Source: Vibrio pomeroyi
Lineage (GTDB): Bacteria > Pseudomonadota > Gammaproteobacteria > Enterobacterales > Vibrionaceae
Direction: 5' to 3'
Assembly: GCF_024347595.1 (NCBI RefSeq)
Contig: NZ_AP025506.1
Coordinates: 744,001-808,000, forward strand
DNA: 64,000 nt
The translations under genes and the position numbers were made by a program. The notes under the pieces were generated by a model. That model searched no databases. It was given only the letters and a program-made list of their open reading frames with translations, and was not told the origin of the DNA. Shown here one piece after another: positions 26,627 through 34,965 of the stretch; the first letter of the stretch is position 1, and each line of letters begins with the position of its first letter.

Positions 26627-28990
26627 CTAAGTTATTGTAAATAACTCTCTAATTTTGTTTAGTTCATTGCTTTGAGTTCTAGATGTTGTTTTTTTATTTA
26701 ACAATCTATTGAACTGCTGTTTAGCTAATATTTCATCGGTCTCTGAGTCGATATTATCATCAAGGAAATCTGTGATTTTGTTTACGGATATAACTTTGTA
26801 TGATGTTAATTTTTCTTCTAATAAATCAATCAGTTCTGAGTGTGTGAATGTTTTTTTGTTTTTGTTAATCTTGCTTCCAATTGTTGAATAGTTATTTTGC
26901 CAATAATTAAAGGCGGCTCTTTCAAAGCAAGATTGGAGATTATCTAGTTTGTTATATAAATCTTTGGATTGGACGCTATAAATACTTTCTTCATCATAAC
27001 CTTCTAGTTCACTGTCGTCATAGTCATAGTCATAGTCATAGTCATAGTCATAGTCATAGTCATAGTCATAGTCATAGTCATCATAATGTGAGTCAGCCTT
27101 GTGTTTTAATTCAGAATATAAACTATTATATATGGATATTATTGAAGATAGCGCTTCTAAACTACTTTCTGAAATGTTATAAAATGATTTTGATTCGATT
27201 AGGTCATATATCTCAACTAAAAATTCGTAACTTCTGTTATTATTTACACATCTACTGATAATGACTAATTCAGTAGATTCCAAAGGTTTGCCTTTAGAGT
27301 TTGTTAATATTTTTTTCAATAAGTCATCATAAAGAGAGTCATTAATCCCATCCTTAAAGTTAATTGTATTTACAGCACACTTGATAAGGAGTTCATAATA
27401 TTTTTCTAAGTCATACTCATTATATGATGCTACCAGTCTTTTTGATATCTCTCTTTGGAACTTGGTTACAGGATAAACTACTTCAATAGTTGATGGATCA
27501 TTAATAGTGGTAAATATCAACTTAGATAAATATTCTTCTTTTTCTAACCTAGAGATTAAATAATCTTTGATGGATGGGTTAAAAAGCTGAAACACTCCAC
27601 CAGTTCTAGATATTTCATTTAATATAAATGAACCTGTTATAGTATGTATTGACTTGTTGAAGTCTTCATCATCTAAGGAATTGCCTTTAATAGAGAAGTA
27701 TAGTTTTACTAATTGGAATAGATCGTCAGGATGTAATTTTTTACTAAAAGCGACAAGATATATTATAACTCGGTCTAGCTCTTTTAATTGTTCAGTAAAA
27801 GCATGATGCCAGATATCACTAGGGTTATCTAAACTATGTCTGATGTGTTTGATATAGTTTTCACTATCAATATGTTTGATTCTTTTTCGACAGGTTATAA
27901 ATTCTATTAGTCTAGGGTTGAAGTTCTTATGCTTTATTATCTCAAAATAAAATTCGTCATTATATATCTTTGACTTGTATTCATCACTAATCTGAGAGTG
28001 ATAAATATGGTTATATAATATTGATGCTTTATCTAACAGTGTTAGCTCAGTAATGTTAAGTACAAATTTATTAGATTCTATATTTTTATTAATGAACTTT
28101 TCTGATCTTCTTACACTTTGAGAGAAAATGGATGCTCGTGATGTTAATATAAATAATTTATCATTTTCCTCTCGTGAAGAGATACAATCTATAAATTTAA
28201 CTATCGTAGAGTCTTTATTATTTTCAAATGCTTCCAAATAGTTCGAGCCGAGAAAGTCGTCATAATAGAATATCTGCTTTTCATTCTCATTGAAAACAGC
28301 AAATGCATCATTTATGTCATGATCAATATCGTAAAAATGATACCCTTTTGACACTGCCTCATTGCAAAGTTGTTGAGCGAGCGTTGTTTTTCCTACTCCA
28401 GGTTCGCCAGTGATAATGGCACATCTGTCCTCAAGCAGCTTTTTCATTGCTATATCATGAGCTGCGGTTTTTGTGTATATATTAAGTTTTTTTCTTGCAT
28501 CTTTTAGAGTAAAGTTACTAATGCTATATATGCCATTATTTATCAGATGGCTTAGCACATTTGTACTTGTTAACCATAGTTTATAGTGCTGTTTTTCAAT
28601 GAGAGGGTAATCTTTTAATAAGTCATTAATTGTCGATTTGAAATATACATCTTCTTCTTTCAAATATGGAAATAAAAGATCCACAATTTTTTTTACTCTC
28701 ACTGGTGTTAAATCAATAGAGGTCGCAATAATATAACGGTTAGGTTTTAAACTTTTTAATTTTTCTTTTTCTTTTTTTAGCGTACTTAAAAGGAGATCAA
28801 AACCTGAATTTATATAGTGTTTAGACTGAATAATTACAGTATTTTTCTCTTGGATAACCTTTCCATCGATCCCTAGATCACGTCCAGGAGCGTATCGAAT
28901 TACTCTTTTTTTTAGATGTTGAGTTAATAGGTCATTAACCAATTCTTCAAATTCTTTATCATTTAGAGAATCAAAACTATAATTAATCAT
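26627..28990 (-). CDS. Mrr-type nuclease fused to a STAND-like NTPase
   Basis: 787 residues. The N-terminal domain (about 1-110) is a PD-(D/E)XK nuclease of the Mrr kind: RDLGIDGKV with Asp38 and Asp42, then VIIQSKHY with the QxK pair at 55-57. An NTPase follows (about 160-450) with Walker A GEPGVGKTT (about 192-200) and a Walker B-like IFYYDDFLGS; the layout matches nSTAND3-type proteins. The C-terminal part is helical and would be the sensor region. It contains a run of about ten Asp-Tyr pairs (about 637-658) coded by a hexamer microsatellite. Such nuclease-STAND proteins are known as anti-phage effectors that fire on sensing a viral product; the trigger here is unknown. Monocistronic, markedly AT-rich. 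Confidence 0.78.
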   Translation of the reverse strand: MINYSFDSLNDKEFEELVNDLLTQHLKKRVIRYAPGRDLGIDGKVIQEKNTVIIQSKHYINSGFDLLLSTLKKEKEKLKSLKPNRYIIATSIDLTPVRVKKIVDLLFPYLKEEDVYFKSTINDLLKDYPLIEKQHYKLWLTSTNVLSHLINNGIYSISNFTLKDARKKLNIYTKTAAHDIAMKKLLEDRCAIITGEPGVGKTTLAQQLCNEAVSKGYHFYDIDHDINDAFAVFNENEKQIFYYDDFLGSNYLEAFENNKDSTIVKFIDCISSREENDKLFILTSRASIFSQSVRRSEKFINKNIESNKFVLNITELTLLDKASILYNHIYHSQISDEYKSKIYNDEFYFEIIKHKNFNPRLIEFITCRKRIKHIDSENYIKHIRHSLDNPSDIWHHAFTEQLKELDRVIIYLVAFSKKLHPDDLFQLVKLYFSIKGNSLDDEDFNKSIHTITGSFILNEISRTGGVFQLFNPSIKDYLISRLEKEEYLSKLIFTTINDPSTIEVVYPVTKFQREISKRLVASYNEYDLEKYYELLIKCAVNTINFKDGINDSLYDDLLKKILTNSKGKPLESTELVIISRCVNNNRSYEFLVEIYDLIESKSFYNISESSLEALSSIISIYNSLYSELKHKADSHYDDYDYDYDYDYDYDYDYDYDYDDSELEGYDEESIYSVQSKDLYNKLDNLQSCFERAAFNYWQNNYSTIGSKINKNKKTFTHSELIDLLEEKLTSYKVISVNKITDFLDDNIDSETDEILAKQQFNRLLNKKTTSRTQSNELNKIRELFTIT
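27017..27080. repeat. GTCATA hexamer microsatellite inside the STAND-like gene
   Basis: About ten uninterrupted copies of GTCATA (64 bp with the partial last copy), read on the minus strand as alternating Asp and Tyr codons. Because the unit is 6 bp, copy-number change alters length without shifting the frame. Confidence 0.95.
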
Positions 28991-29071
28991 AGCTAATAAA
29001 AGTTTTCCATATCATAGGGTTATAATTTATCAAATAGGGAGTAATTTCATGTTGTTGAATTAGTTATTAGA

Positions 29072-30919
29072 CTAAAGTAATCCAACTCTCTGGGTTGTTG
29101 TAGCACTTTGTCCATAGAATGTTTCAACACCAATAACATTTCGAAGTGTTTCTGGAATATCTATGTTTTCAACAATTATAAACTGCCCCAAGTGACGAAT
29201 TTGATACAAGTAGTTAAGGAAGTGGTAACTTATCTTAGTCTTAGCAAGTTGTTCTTCATCTTTGCCTAGCTCACCATGTTTGCTTGTCAACGGGTCTCGA
29301 TAAGTTACTAATGGTGAATCAAGAATAACAATACCTGGGTGATAGATGTTATTCTCTCTACAGTGTATTAATAGACTTATCTTGAAAACTGAATGCAAGA
29401 TGGCTCTGACACCTTTACCATTTAAGTCTCTAGGGGTTCCATCAATAATGACATCAAATTTTTGAAAGTCGAAATCTACATGATGTTCTCCAGGAAACTT
29501 AATTGCAGAAAGTATTGAGCTATAGATTTTGCAAAAGCCATTAATGGCATCAGTTTCAAGGAGAAACTCTTCAGATTTATATTGTTTAGGTGTCGAAGCA
29601 AGTTCTATCTCTTGAAGTTTTTTTGTGAAAGAACGTATACGGTCGTGTAACTTGCGATCAAATTGGATTGCAGCTCGTTCTTTTCTCAGCTCTGCTAACT
29701 GGTTGTCGTTTGAATTGATAACAGGAGTACACCTTTCAACTTCATAATCTATTTGCTTGAGTTGGATTTTAAGATTAACCGCTTTACTTTCCAAGTCATC
29801 TAGCTGGTACTGTAGCGCTTTTGTCGTATCTTGTAGCTCGTGATATTTTGACTTGATTTTTTGTATCTCGGCTTTTGATGCTTCAGCTAAATGATTAATA
29901 TTGCTTAAATCGTCACATGCTGTATCTATAGTGTTACCACAGACAAGGCATTGACCGTAGTGTCCTACACTCAGTAGAAAGGCTGCCTCCTCTTGAGAAC
30001 TCAACCTTTCTATATCACTGAGGTATAGCTTTTTTAGGGTATCAAAGTTAGCCAAGTTTGCTGCGATAACATTAGCTCGCTCGGCTGTTTTCATCAAAGT
30101 TTCTGCTGTTGATTTTTTCTCTGATATTACACCTGATAAACTTTTTTGTGAGTCTTCTAGTTTTGCCAACCCCTTAGATATAGCAGCTTCAAGTTTTTGG
30201 ACTCTATTATCTAAGCTTTCTGTGTTTTCATCAGGAAAGTTCAAGTCTAACTTTAGTGCGTCAACAACATCTTCAAGAACTGACTTTCGTCCATTTCTCT
30301 CACTGTTGAACTCGCCTCCTCTGGTTAGAGTTTTTACTTCAGAGTCATCTTTTCCTGTTAAAAGGTATCTGAAAACATACTTGTTTTTACTGTTTTCATT
30401 GCTGTCCCCAACAATTATAGGGGAGTCAGTACGAATAATTTTCTCTTCACCAGATATAATGATTCTAGAGAGCAGCCTAATAGTTAATGATGTTTTCTCT
30501 CCGTATAGATTTCGAAGGAGTTCAGGTCGTTCTAGATTTCTAAAGTAAAATTCGTTTATTGATGGTATTTTCTTAGTAGGCGACGTTTGGCGATAATAGC
30601 TAAGGAAATTGGCGTTATCCTTAGAATCAATGTGTCCATGGTATACTTCAAAATCGATAGATGGCCATCTCCTAAACAAGGTAAAATCATCCCCATCTAA
30701 AGTTACTTTCATAGCAAGTTCGTCGTAACCCTCACTTTGTGGAAGAACTTTTCTTAGGTCGCCTTTACCTAACATGTAGTCAATTGCTTCTACTAAAAGT
30801 GATTTACCAGTATTTGATGCTCCATGAACGAAGCAAACTGGATTGTCGAAGCTTACAAGAGATTTTTTCTTATTACCTTTGAATATGATCTCTTTAATTC
30901 TTAGCCCTAAGCTCATCAA
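29072..30919 (-). CDS. ABC-three-component system ATPase (Rad50/SMC-like)
   Basis: 615-residue SMC-like ATPase. Walker A is HGASNTGKSLL (Gly33 to Ser40). The middle is two long coiled coils flanking a zinc-hook-like CLVCG (about 323-327). The Walker B and D-loop region is GIVILDSPLVTYRDP near residue 535, a form typical of DUF3732 proteins. It is the last gene of a three-gene minus-strand operon and overlaps the middle component by 4 bp. In ABC-3C systems the ATPase is thought to sense foreign DNA or a conflict signal and to control the effector; that role is from family knowledge and not visible here. Confidence 0.82.
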   Translation of the reverse strand: MMSLGLRIKEIIFKGNKKKSLVSFDNPVCFVHGASNTGKSLLVEAIDYMLGKGDLRKVLPQSEGYDELAMKVTLDGDDFTLFRRWPSIDFEVYHGHIDSKDNANFLSYYRQTSPTKKIPSINEFYFRNLERPELLRNLYGEKTSLTIRLLSRIIISGEEKIIRTDSPIIVGDSNENSKNKYVFRYLLTGKDDSEVKTLTRGGEFNSERNGRKSVLEDVVDALKLDLNFPDENTESLDNRVQKLEAAISKGLAKLEDSQKSLSGVISEKKSTAETLMKTAERANVIAANLANFDTLKKLYLSDIERLSSQEEAAFLLSVGHYGQCLVCGNTIDTACDDLSNINHLAEASKAEIQKIKSKYHELQDTTKALQYQLDDLESKAVNLKIQLKQIDYEVERCTPVINSNDNQLAELRKERAAIQFDRKLHDRIRSFTKKLQEIELASTPKQYKSEEFLLETDAINGFCKIYSSILSAIKFPGEHHVDFDFQKFDVIIDGTPRDLNGKGVRAILHSVFKISLLIHCRENNIYHPGIVILDSPLVTYRDPLTSKHGELGKDEEQLAKTKISYHFLNYLYQIRHLGQFIIVENIDIPETLRNVIGVETFYGQSATTTQRVGLL

Positions 30920-31350
30920 AACACCTTTTTACCCAAGTTTGAATCAATACGTCTAAAACCAAATTGGCTTACTTCTTCAGTTAACCATGCTGCGATGTCC
31001 CTCAAAGCTAGGGAGTACTTCTGTCTCATTAGGTCTAAATATGGCTCTGCTTCTTCTGTTGTTTTGTAGTAAATACCACGGTTTGTAAGCTTTACTTCGA
31101 TTAGCCCAAAGCGTTTCATCAACTCAATGCCAGATCGCACGACTTCTCTACGTGAGCTAAGCTCTCCTTGTCTATTTGGTATTTCAGGATGAAGGCTCGC
31201 AGACCCTCCAAAATCGGCTGAATTTACAAGTATATAGTCAACTTTCAAGAGCTGCTCGAAGTCTAAGCTTTTCGGATGATATGTATCTAAAAAGGCAATA
31301 GCTCTCATACCTGCTTCTAGAGAGCTATTAAACACAGATTCCTTAATCAT
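30916..31350 (-). CDS. ABC-three-component system middle component (MC2 type)
   Basis: 144 residues. The sequence pattern of the middle component type 2 is clear: NSSLEAGMRAIAFLDTYHP at the start, DYILVNSADFGGSASLHPEIPNRQGEL in the centre (about 50-76), then RREVVRSGIELMKRFGLIEV, a winged-helix-like region. These proteins link the ATPase and effector of ABC-3C systems. It overlaps the effector gene upstream by 8 bp and the ATPase gene downstream by 4 bp, so all three are coupled. No catalytic residues expected. Confidence 0.8.
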   Translation of the reverse strand: MIKESVFNSSLEAGMRAIAFLDTYHPKSLDFEQLLKVDYILVNSADFGGSASLHPEIPNRQGELSSRREVVRSGIELMKRFGLIEVKLTNRGIYYKTTEEAEPYLDLMRQKYSLALRDIAAWLTEEVSQFGFRRIDSNLGKKVF

Positions 31351-32362
31351 CTTTTTTTCTCCAACTCAGTAAGTTCTCATTTACAAATTGATGGCAATAA
31401 CCTTGTTTTACATCTATCTTTCCATGGATTGCTAACTTACCTGAGGGTTGCAGTTTCCCTGCTTCGACGAGTACAGAACACATTCGCTCAAATGAGTCAG
31501 AATATTTCATCCGAAACATTGGCTTAACTCCTTTCAGCACTTCTTTTTCAAAGTTTTCTAAAACTCCTGGGACGGTATTATCTCGATAAAACGCACGAAA
31601 GGCTTCAGCGCTATAGAACCTTTCTCTTTGATCCATAAAATCTTCTTCAAACTCATTATGCCCAACTAGGTCACCTGGGCTGTCGTAACGAACCTGATCT
31701 TGCTCACTATATACATCAAGTATTTGACTAACGTAGACCATCTCACTCTCATGCACATCTTTAGGCGTTTCGGCAGTAGGGGCACTTAGTAGATCTCCAC
31801 CAAATTCATGAACAAGAACTCCACGAAATGCTGGGTCTAATATCATTTTATCTAAATCAATAATCTGGACTTTTGAAAAATCATATCCACTAATGAATTT
31901 CTGTAGTTCAGGAGTAAGTTCTATTTCTTTTCCTTGTGAGATTTTGCTTTTGCAGAAGTTGTCCCATTGTGAAATCAATTGATTCCTAAGTTGGCTGGGG
32001 TTTTGTATCCAACCTTTTAAATTCTTGTTGATACCCTTAGGGACTACAAAGTAGTAATTCTTGGGAACCGAAAAGTTTCCTTGCTGAGCGAAGTAGAGGA
32101 TTTTCCCAAGTTCACACATCCCCTCGGCAGTCGGTAAGCTTTTACCATACTGTTTGCATTGATAGTTATCCCACTCGTCTTCATGCTTTTGGTTTGAGTA
32201 AAAACCAACAACATCACGTCCGAGATCTCCTGCGCCGCCATACCGCATTGCCGATAGGTATTTTTTTTCAATCTGGCAATCAGCCCATTGTCTGACTAAC
32301 TTTTCTAATTCAACATCATTTAACGCCAAGATGTGGCGTTCATAATCAAAACTATTCATCAA
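31343..32362 (-). CDS. ABC-three-component system effector with N-terminal nuclease domain
   Basis: 339 residues, first gene of the operon. The N-terminal half is a PD-(D/E)XK nuclease: GGAGDLGRDVVGFY with Asp46 and Asp50, then WDNYQCKQYGKSL with the QxK pair at 68-70. The C-terminal third (about 230-339), with ERFYSAEAFRAFYRDN and GKLAIHGKIDVKQGYCHQFVNENLLSW, matches by character the shared C-terminal domain that docks effectors in ABC-3C systems. The product would cut nucleic acid when released or activated by the ATPase-MC complex. Family assignment rests on context and motifs. Confidence 0.75.
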   Translation of the reverse strand: MMNSFDYERHILALNDVELEKLVRQWADCQIEKKYLSAMRYGGAGDLGRDVVGFYSNQKHEDEWDNYQCKQYGKSLPTAEGMCELGKILYFAQQGNFSVPKNYYFVVPKGINKNLKGWIQNPSQLRNQLISQWDNFCKSKISQGKEIELTPELQKFISGYDFSKVQIIDLDKMILDPAFRGVLVHEFGGDLLSAPTAETPKDVHESEMVYVSQILDVYSEQDQVRYDSPGDLVGHNEFEEDFMDQRERFYSAEAFRAFYRDNTVPGVLENFEKEVLKGVKPMFRMKYSDSFERMCSVLVEAGKLQPSGKLAIHGKIDVKQGYCHQFVNENLLSWRKKDD

Positions 32363-32708
32363 CAGAAGCCTTATGCTGACCTAGTGGTTGATTGTAATGC
32401 TATGAAATATAACACATAAGAATATGGCAGTGCCTCATCCAATTAACAATATTGTTCTTATTATGAGATATACGTTGAACTGGCTACCAATCTCACAACG
32501 GTAACCTCTAGTAAAAAGTTATTATTGTTCTGACGAGAATGACGAAGTTAAAGTTAAGACGAGTTTACAGATGTTTAACTAGTTGCTTAGCGAGGGAGGA
32601 AATCTAGTTTTTGCTTGATTGTTTACATTTCCCTATACTGTTAATATATACAGTCTTGCTGTTCTACCATTAGACTTGCCTCTTATCTAGACTCGAAAGT
32701 AAAACCAT
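32363..32708 (+). promoter_or_regulatory. Divergent control region with LexA box before the island dinB
   Basis: This 346-bp stretch has no gene that I can support. It holds the promoter of the leftward ABC-3C operon (not located) and, at 32636-32655, TACTGTTAATATATACAGTC: CTG-N10-CAG with an AT core, a good LexA operator 53 bp before the island dinB ATG. Pol IV from the island should therefore be SOS-induced like the gene it replaces. Confidence 0.85.
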
Positions 32709-33770
32709 ATGACTAGGAAAATTATTCATATAGACCTTGATTGCTACTATGCCGCTGTAGAGGCTCGTGATAATCCAAAGCTAAGGGATATACCATTGGC
32801 AATTGGTGGTTCTCAGAATCGCCGAGGCGTGATATCAACATGCAATTATCCAGCACGGAAGTACGGTGTCCGTTCTGCCATGGCTACCGCTCATGCTCTC
32901 AAGCTTTGTCCTAATCTTACTGTAATTCGGGGAGATATGGAAAAGTACAAGGCTGTCTCTAAACAGATTCATGCGATATTTAGACGTTATACAGATCTAA
33001 TTGAACCACTGTCACTAGATGAAGCTTATTTAGATGTAACTGATTCAAAACTATTTAGAGGCTCAGCTACATTGATTGCAGAAGATATACGTAAAGCTAT
33101 TGAATCTGAACTAAAACTAACAGCCAGTGCAGGCGTAGCTCCTATCAAATTCGTTGCAAAAGTAGCATCGGATGTTAATAAACCAAATGGTATTTGTGTT
33201 GTAACTCCACCTGAAATAGAAGGGTTTATTGACAAGTTGGACTTAGGAAAAATCCCAGGTGTAGGGAAGGTCACATTAGAAAAACTTCACAAGCTTGGTT
33301 TGCACAAAGGAGAAGATGTGAAAAATTACGATCAACACTTGCTACTAAAGCATTTTGGTAAGTTTGGTCGCTCTTTGTGGGAACGCTGCCATGGTATCGA
33401 TAGACGTGAAGTGATACCTACAAGAATAAGAAAGTCATTGGGTGTAGAAAGAACATTTGCGCAAGACATACATGCTGAAGAGGAATGTATTGGAGCTATC
33501 GAATCATTATATGAAGAGTTGGAAACAAGGTTTAACAGGATAGCGGAAGAAAAAAAAGTTATAAGGCAAGGGCTTAAGCTTAAGTTTAGTGACTTTAAGC
33601 AGACAACTGTTGAACATAAGCAACTTAGTCTTGATAAAGCTTTTTTCTTTGAGCTGTTGAAAGAAGCTTTAGGGCGGTCGGATGGTCGAGGTATCCGCCT
33701 TATTGGTCTTTCTGTAGGACTAGAGCCTAAAGAAGAACTGTCGACTCCTCAGATGACGCTTAATTGGTAA
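32709..33770 (+). CDS. dinB: DNA polymerase IV (DinB), complete island-borne copy
   Basis: Y-family translesion polymerase, 353 residues. The start TRKIIHIDLDCYYAAVEARDNP keeps the first catalytic Asp (Asp9) and the following Asp/Tyr positions; the second acidic pair is in EPLSLDEAYLDV. The helix-hairpin-helix in the thumb is KIPGVGKVTLEKL, and the little finger runs from about 230 to the end, finishing PQMTLNW, a possible weak clamp-binding motif. It is homologous to the resident gene fragment at 33882 but clearly diverged, so it is not a recent duplicate. It lies 110 bp inside the right end of the element and has a LexA box upstream. It would restore the Pol IV lost by insertion. Confidence 0.93.
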   Translation: MTRKIIHIDLDCYYAAVEARDNPKLRDIPLAIGGSQNRRGVISTCNYPARKYGVRSAMATAHALKLCPNLTVIRGDMEKYKAVSKQIHAIFRRYTDLIEPLSLDEAYLDVTDSKLFRGSATLIAEDIRKAIESELKLTASAGVAPIKFVAKVASDVNKPNGICVVTPPEIEGFIDKLDLGKIPGVGKVTLEKLHKLGLHKGEDVKNYDQHLLLKHFGKFGRSLWERCHGIDRREVIPTRIRKSLGVERTFAQDIHAEEECIGAIESLYEELETRFNRIAEEKKVIRQGLKLKFSDFKQTTVEHKQLSLDKAFFFELLKEALGRSDGRGIRLIGLSVGLEPKEELSTPQMTLNW

Positions 33771-33868
33771 ATCGTGTATTGTAAGTTAACTCTGTAAGCA
33801 ATTATTTTTTTTCAAAATACTGTTAATTAAGTATTAAATTTCATTTCATCTGTAAAGCTTACTTTTTA

Positions 33869-33874
33869 CACCCG
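33869..33874 (-). repeat. Right terminal inverted-repeat core
   Basis: Complement of CGGGTG, seven bases from the end of the element, matching the left end in spacing (AAANNNNCGGGTG read inward). The six bases GTGGAC beyond it (33882-33887) include the junction with dinB. Confidence 0.6.
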
Positions 33875-33881
33875 TGGTTTT

Positions 33882-34901
33882 GTGGACGCAGCTGTAGAAA
33901 TGCGAGACAACCCATCTTACCGAAATCGGCCGCTCGCAGTGGGTGGTCATGAAAAACAACGCGGCGTGTTGAGCACGTGCAACTACGAAGCGCGTAAGTT
34001 TGGCGTTCGTTCTGCTATGCCTACTGGTAAAGCGCTGCAACTCTGCCCTAATTTGCTGGTCGTGCCGGGAAGAATGTCAGTCTATGTCGAGATATCTAAG
34101 AAGATCCGCGAAATCTTTTCTCGATATACCTCAGTGATTGAGCCGCTTTCTTTGGATGAAGCGTTTCTTGATGTGACTGACTCAAAACAGTGCCATGGCT
34201 CGGCGACGCTCATTGCAGAGTCGATCCGTCGTGATATCTGGAACGAACTCAATTTAACGGCTTCCGCAGGTATTGCTCCGATAAAGTTCTTGGCGAAAGT
34301 CGCCTCAGATATGAATAAACCTAATGGGCAATTTGTTATTCCTCCTCAAGACGTGCAAGCGGTGATCGATGAATTACCCCTCGAAAAGATCCCAGGCGTT
34401 GGCAAGGTGAGTATTGAAAAGCTGCATCAAGCGGGCTTCTTTACCTGTAAAGATATTAAAGAATCTGACTATCGCGACCTGCTGCTCAAGTTTGGCCGCC
34501 AAGGAGCGTCACTTTGGAAGCGCAGCCATGGCATTGATGACCGAGAAGTGATCATTGAGCGTGAAAGAAAGTCGGTAGGCGTTGAGCGAACCTTTACCCA
34601 AAACATATCGACCTATGCTGAATGTTGGCAGGTCATAGAAGACAAGCTGTTTCCTGAGCTCGAAACTCGTTTAGAAAAGGCTAGCCCAAGTAAAGCGATC
34701 ATCAAGCAGGGAATCAAACTCAAGTTCGCTGACTTTCAGCAAACCACTATCGAGCACATACACGCTTCACTCGATCGTGAACATTTCAAAGAGCTCTTGA
34801 GTGAAATACTGAAAAGGCAACAAGGGCGAGAGATACGCTTACTAGGCCTAAGTGTGATGTTACAACCCAAAGACCAAATGCGTCAGCTGAGCTTTTTTTA
34901 G
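33882..34901 (+). pseudogene. dinB: 3' part of chromosomal dinB, lacking the catalytic N-terminus
   Basis: In-frame remainder of the resident Pol IV gene. The resident sequence resumes at AAVEMRDNPSYRNRPL; a GTG formed at the junction (33882) could start a 339-residue product, but there is no ribosome site. The missing first 20 residues include the Asp of HVDMD needed for metal binding, so polymerase activity should be lost even if made. The rest is intact: EPLSLDEAFLDV, the thumb KIPGVGKVSIEKL, the little finger, and a strong clamp-binding tail QLSFF. No terminator separates it from the island dinB, so read-through RNA is likely. Recent disruption is suggested because no other lesion is visible. 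Confidence 0.88.
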
Positions 34902-34921
34902 AGATAGTGGGTTTAGTGAGC

Positions 34922-34955
34922 ACCGACTACGCTTCATAGCCTAGTCGGTTTTTTA
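34922..34955 (+). terminator. Terminator after the resident dinB
   Basis: ACCGACTA (34922-34929) pairs with TAGTCGGT (34942-34949), followed by T residues. It lies between the dinB remainder and the convergent RecQ-like gene. Confidence 0.8.
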
Positions 34956-34965
34956 TAGGTAAGAG

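Larger units (their letters stand above)
12653..33885 (+). mobile_element. SE-type integrative element (about 21.2 kb) inserted in dinB
   Basis: Boundaries come from the split dinB frame: the left flank ends GATTGTTTTT and the right flank resumes AC-GCAGCTGTAGAAATG, which rebuilds DCFYAAVEM. The exact cut is uncertain by several bases. Each end has a short imperfect inverted repeat with CGGGTG (12660-12665; complement at 33869-33874). No direct target duplication is evident. The left end carries intA-tfp-intB-srap, the gene order I recall for strand-biased circularizing integrative elements of Vibrio; a comparison with SE-6283/Tn6283 proteins would settle this. There are no conjugation genes, so transfer must rely on a helper or another element. 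Cargo is mostly nuclease, helicase and NTPase genes, AT-rich compared with the flanks. Confidence 0.85.

Noticed and set aside
27013..27085. Regularly spaced short repeat that could be taken for a CRISPR array
   Set aside because: The unit is a 6-bp word with no spacers, and it lies in frame inside a long gene.
12653..33885. Prophage or conjugative element
   Set aside because: No capsid, terminase, lysis, relaxase or type IV secretion genes are present.
32709..34901. Two adjacent dinB genes as a plain tandem duplication
   Set aside because: The sequences are diverged, the second lacks its first 20 codons, and those codons are found at 12592-12651 on the other side of the island.
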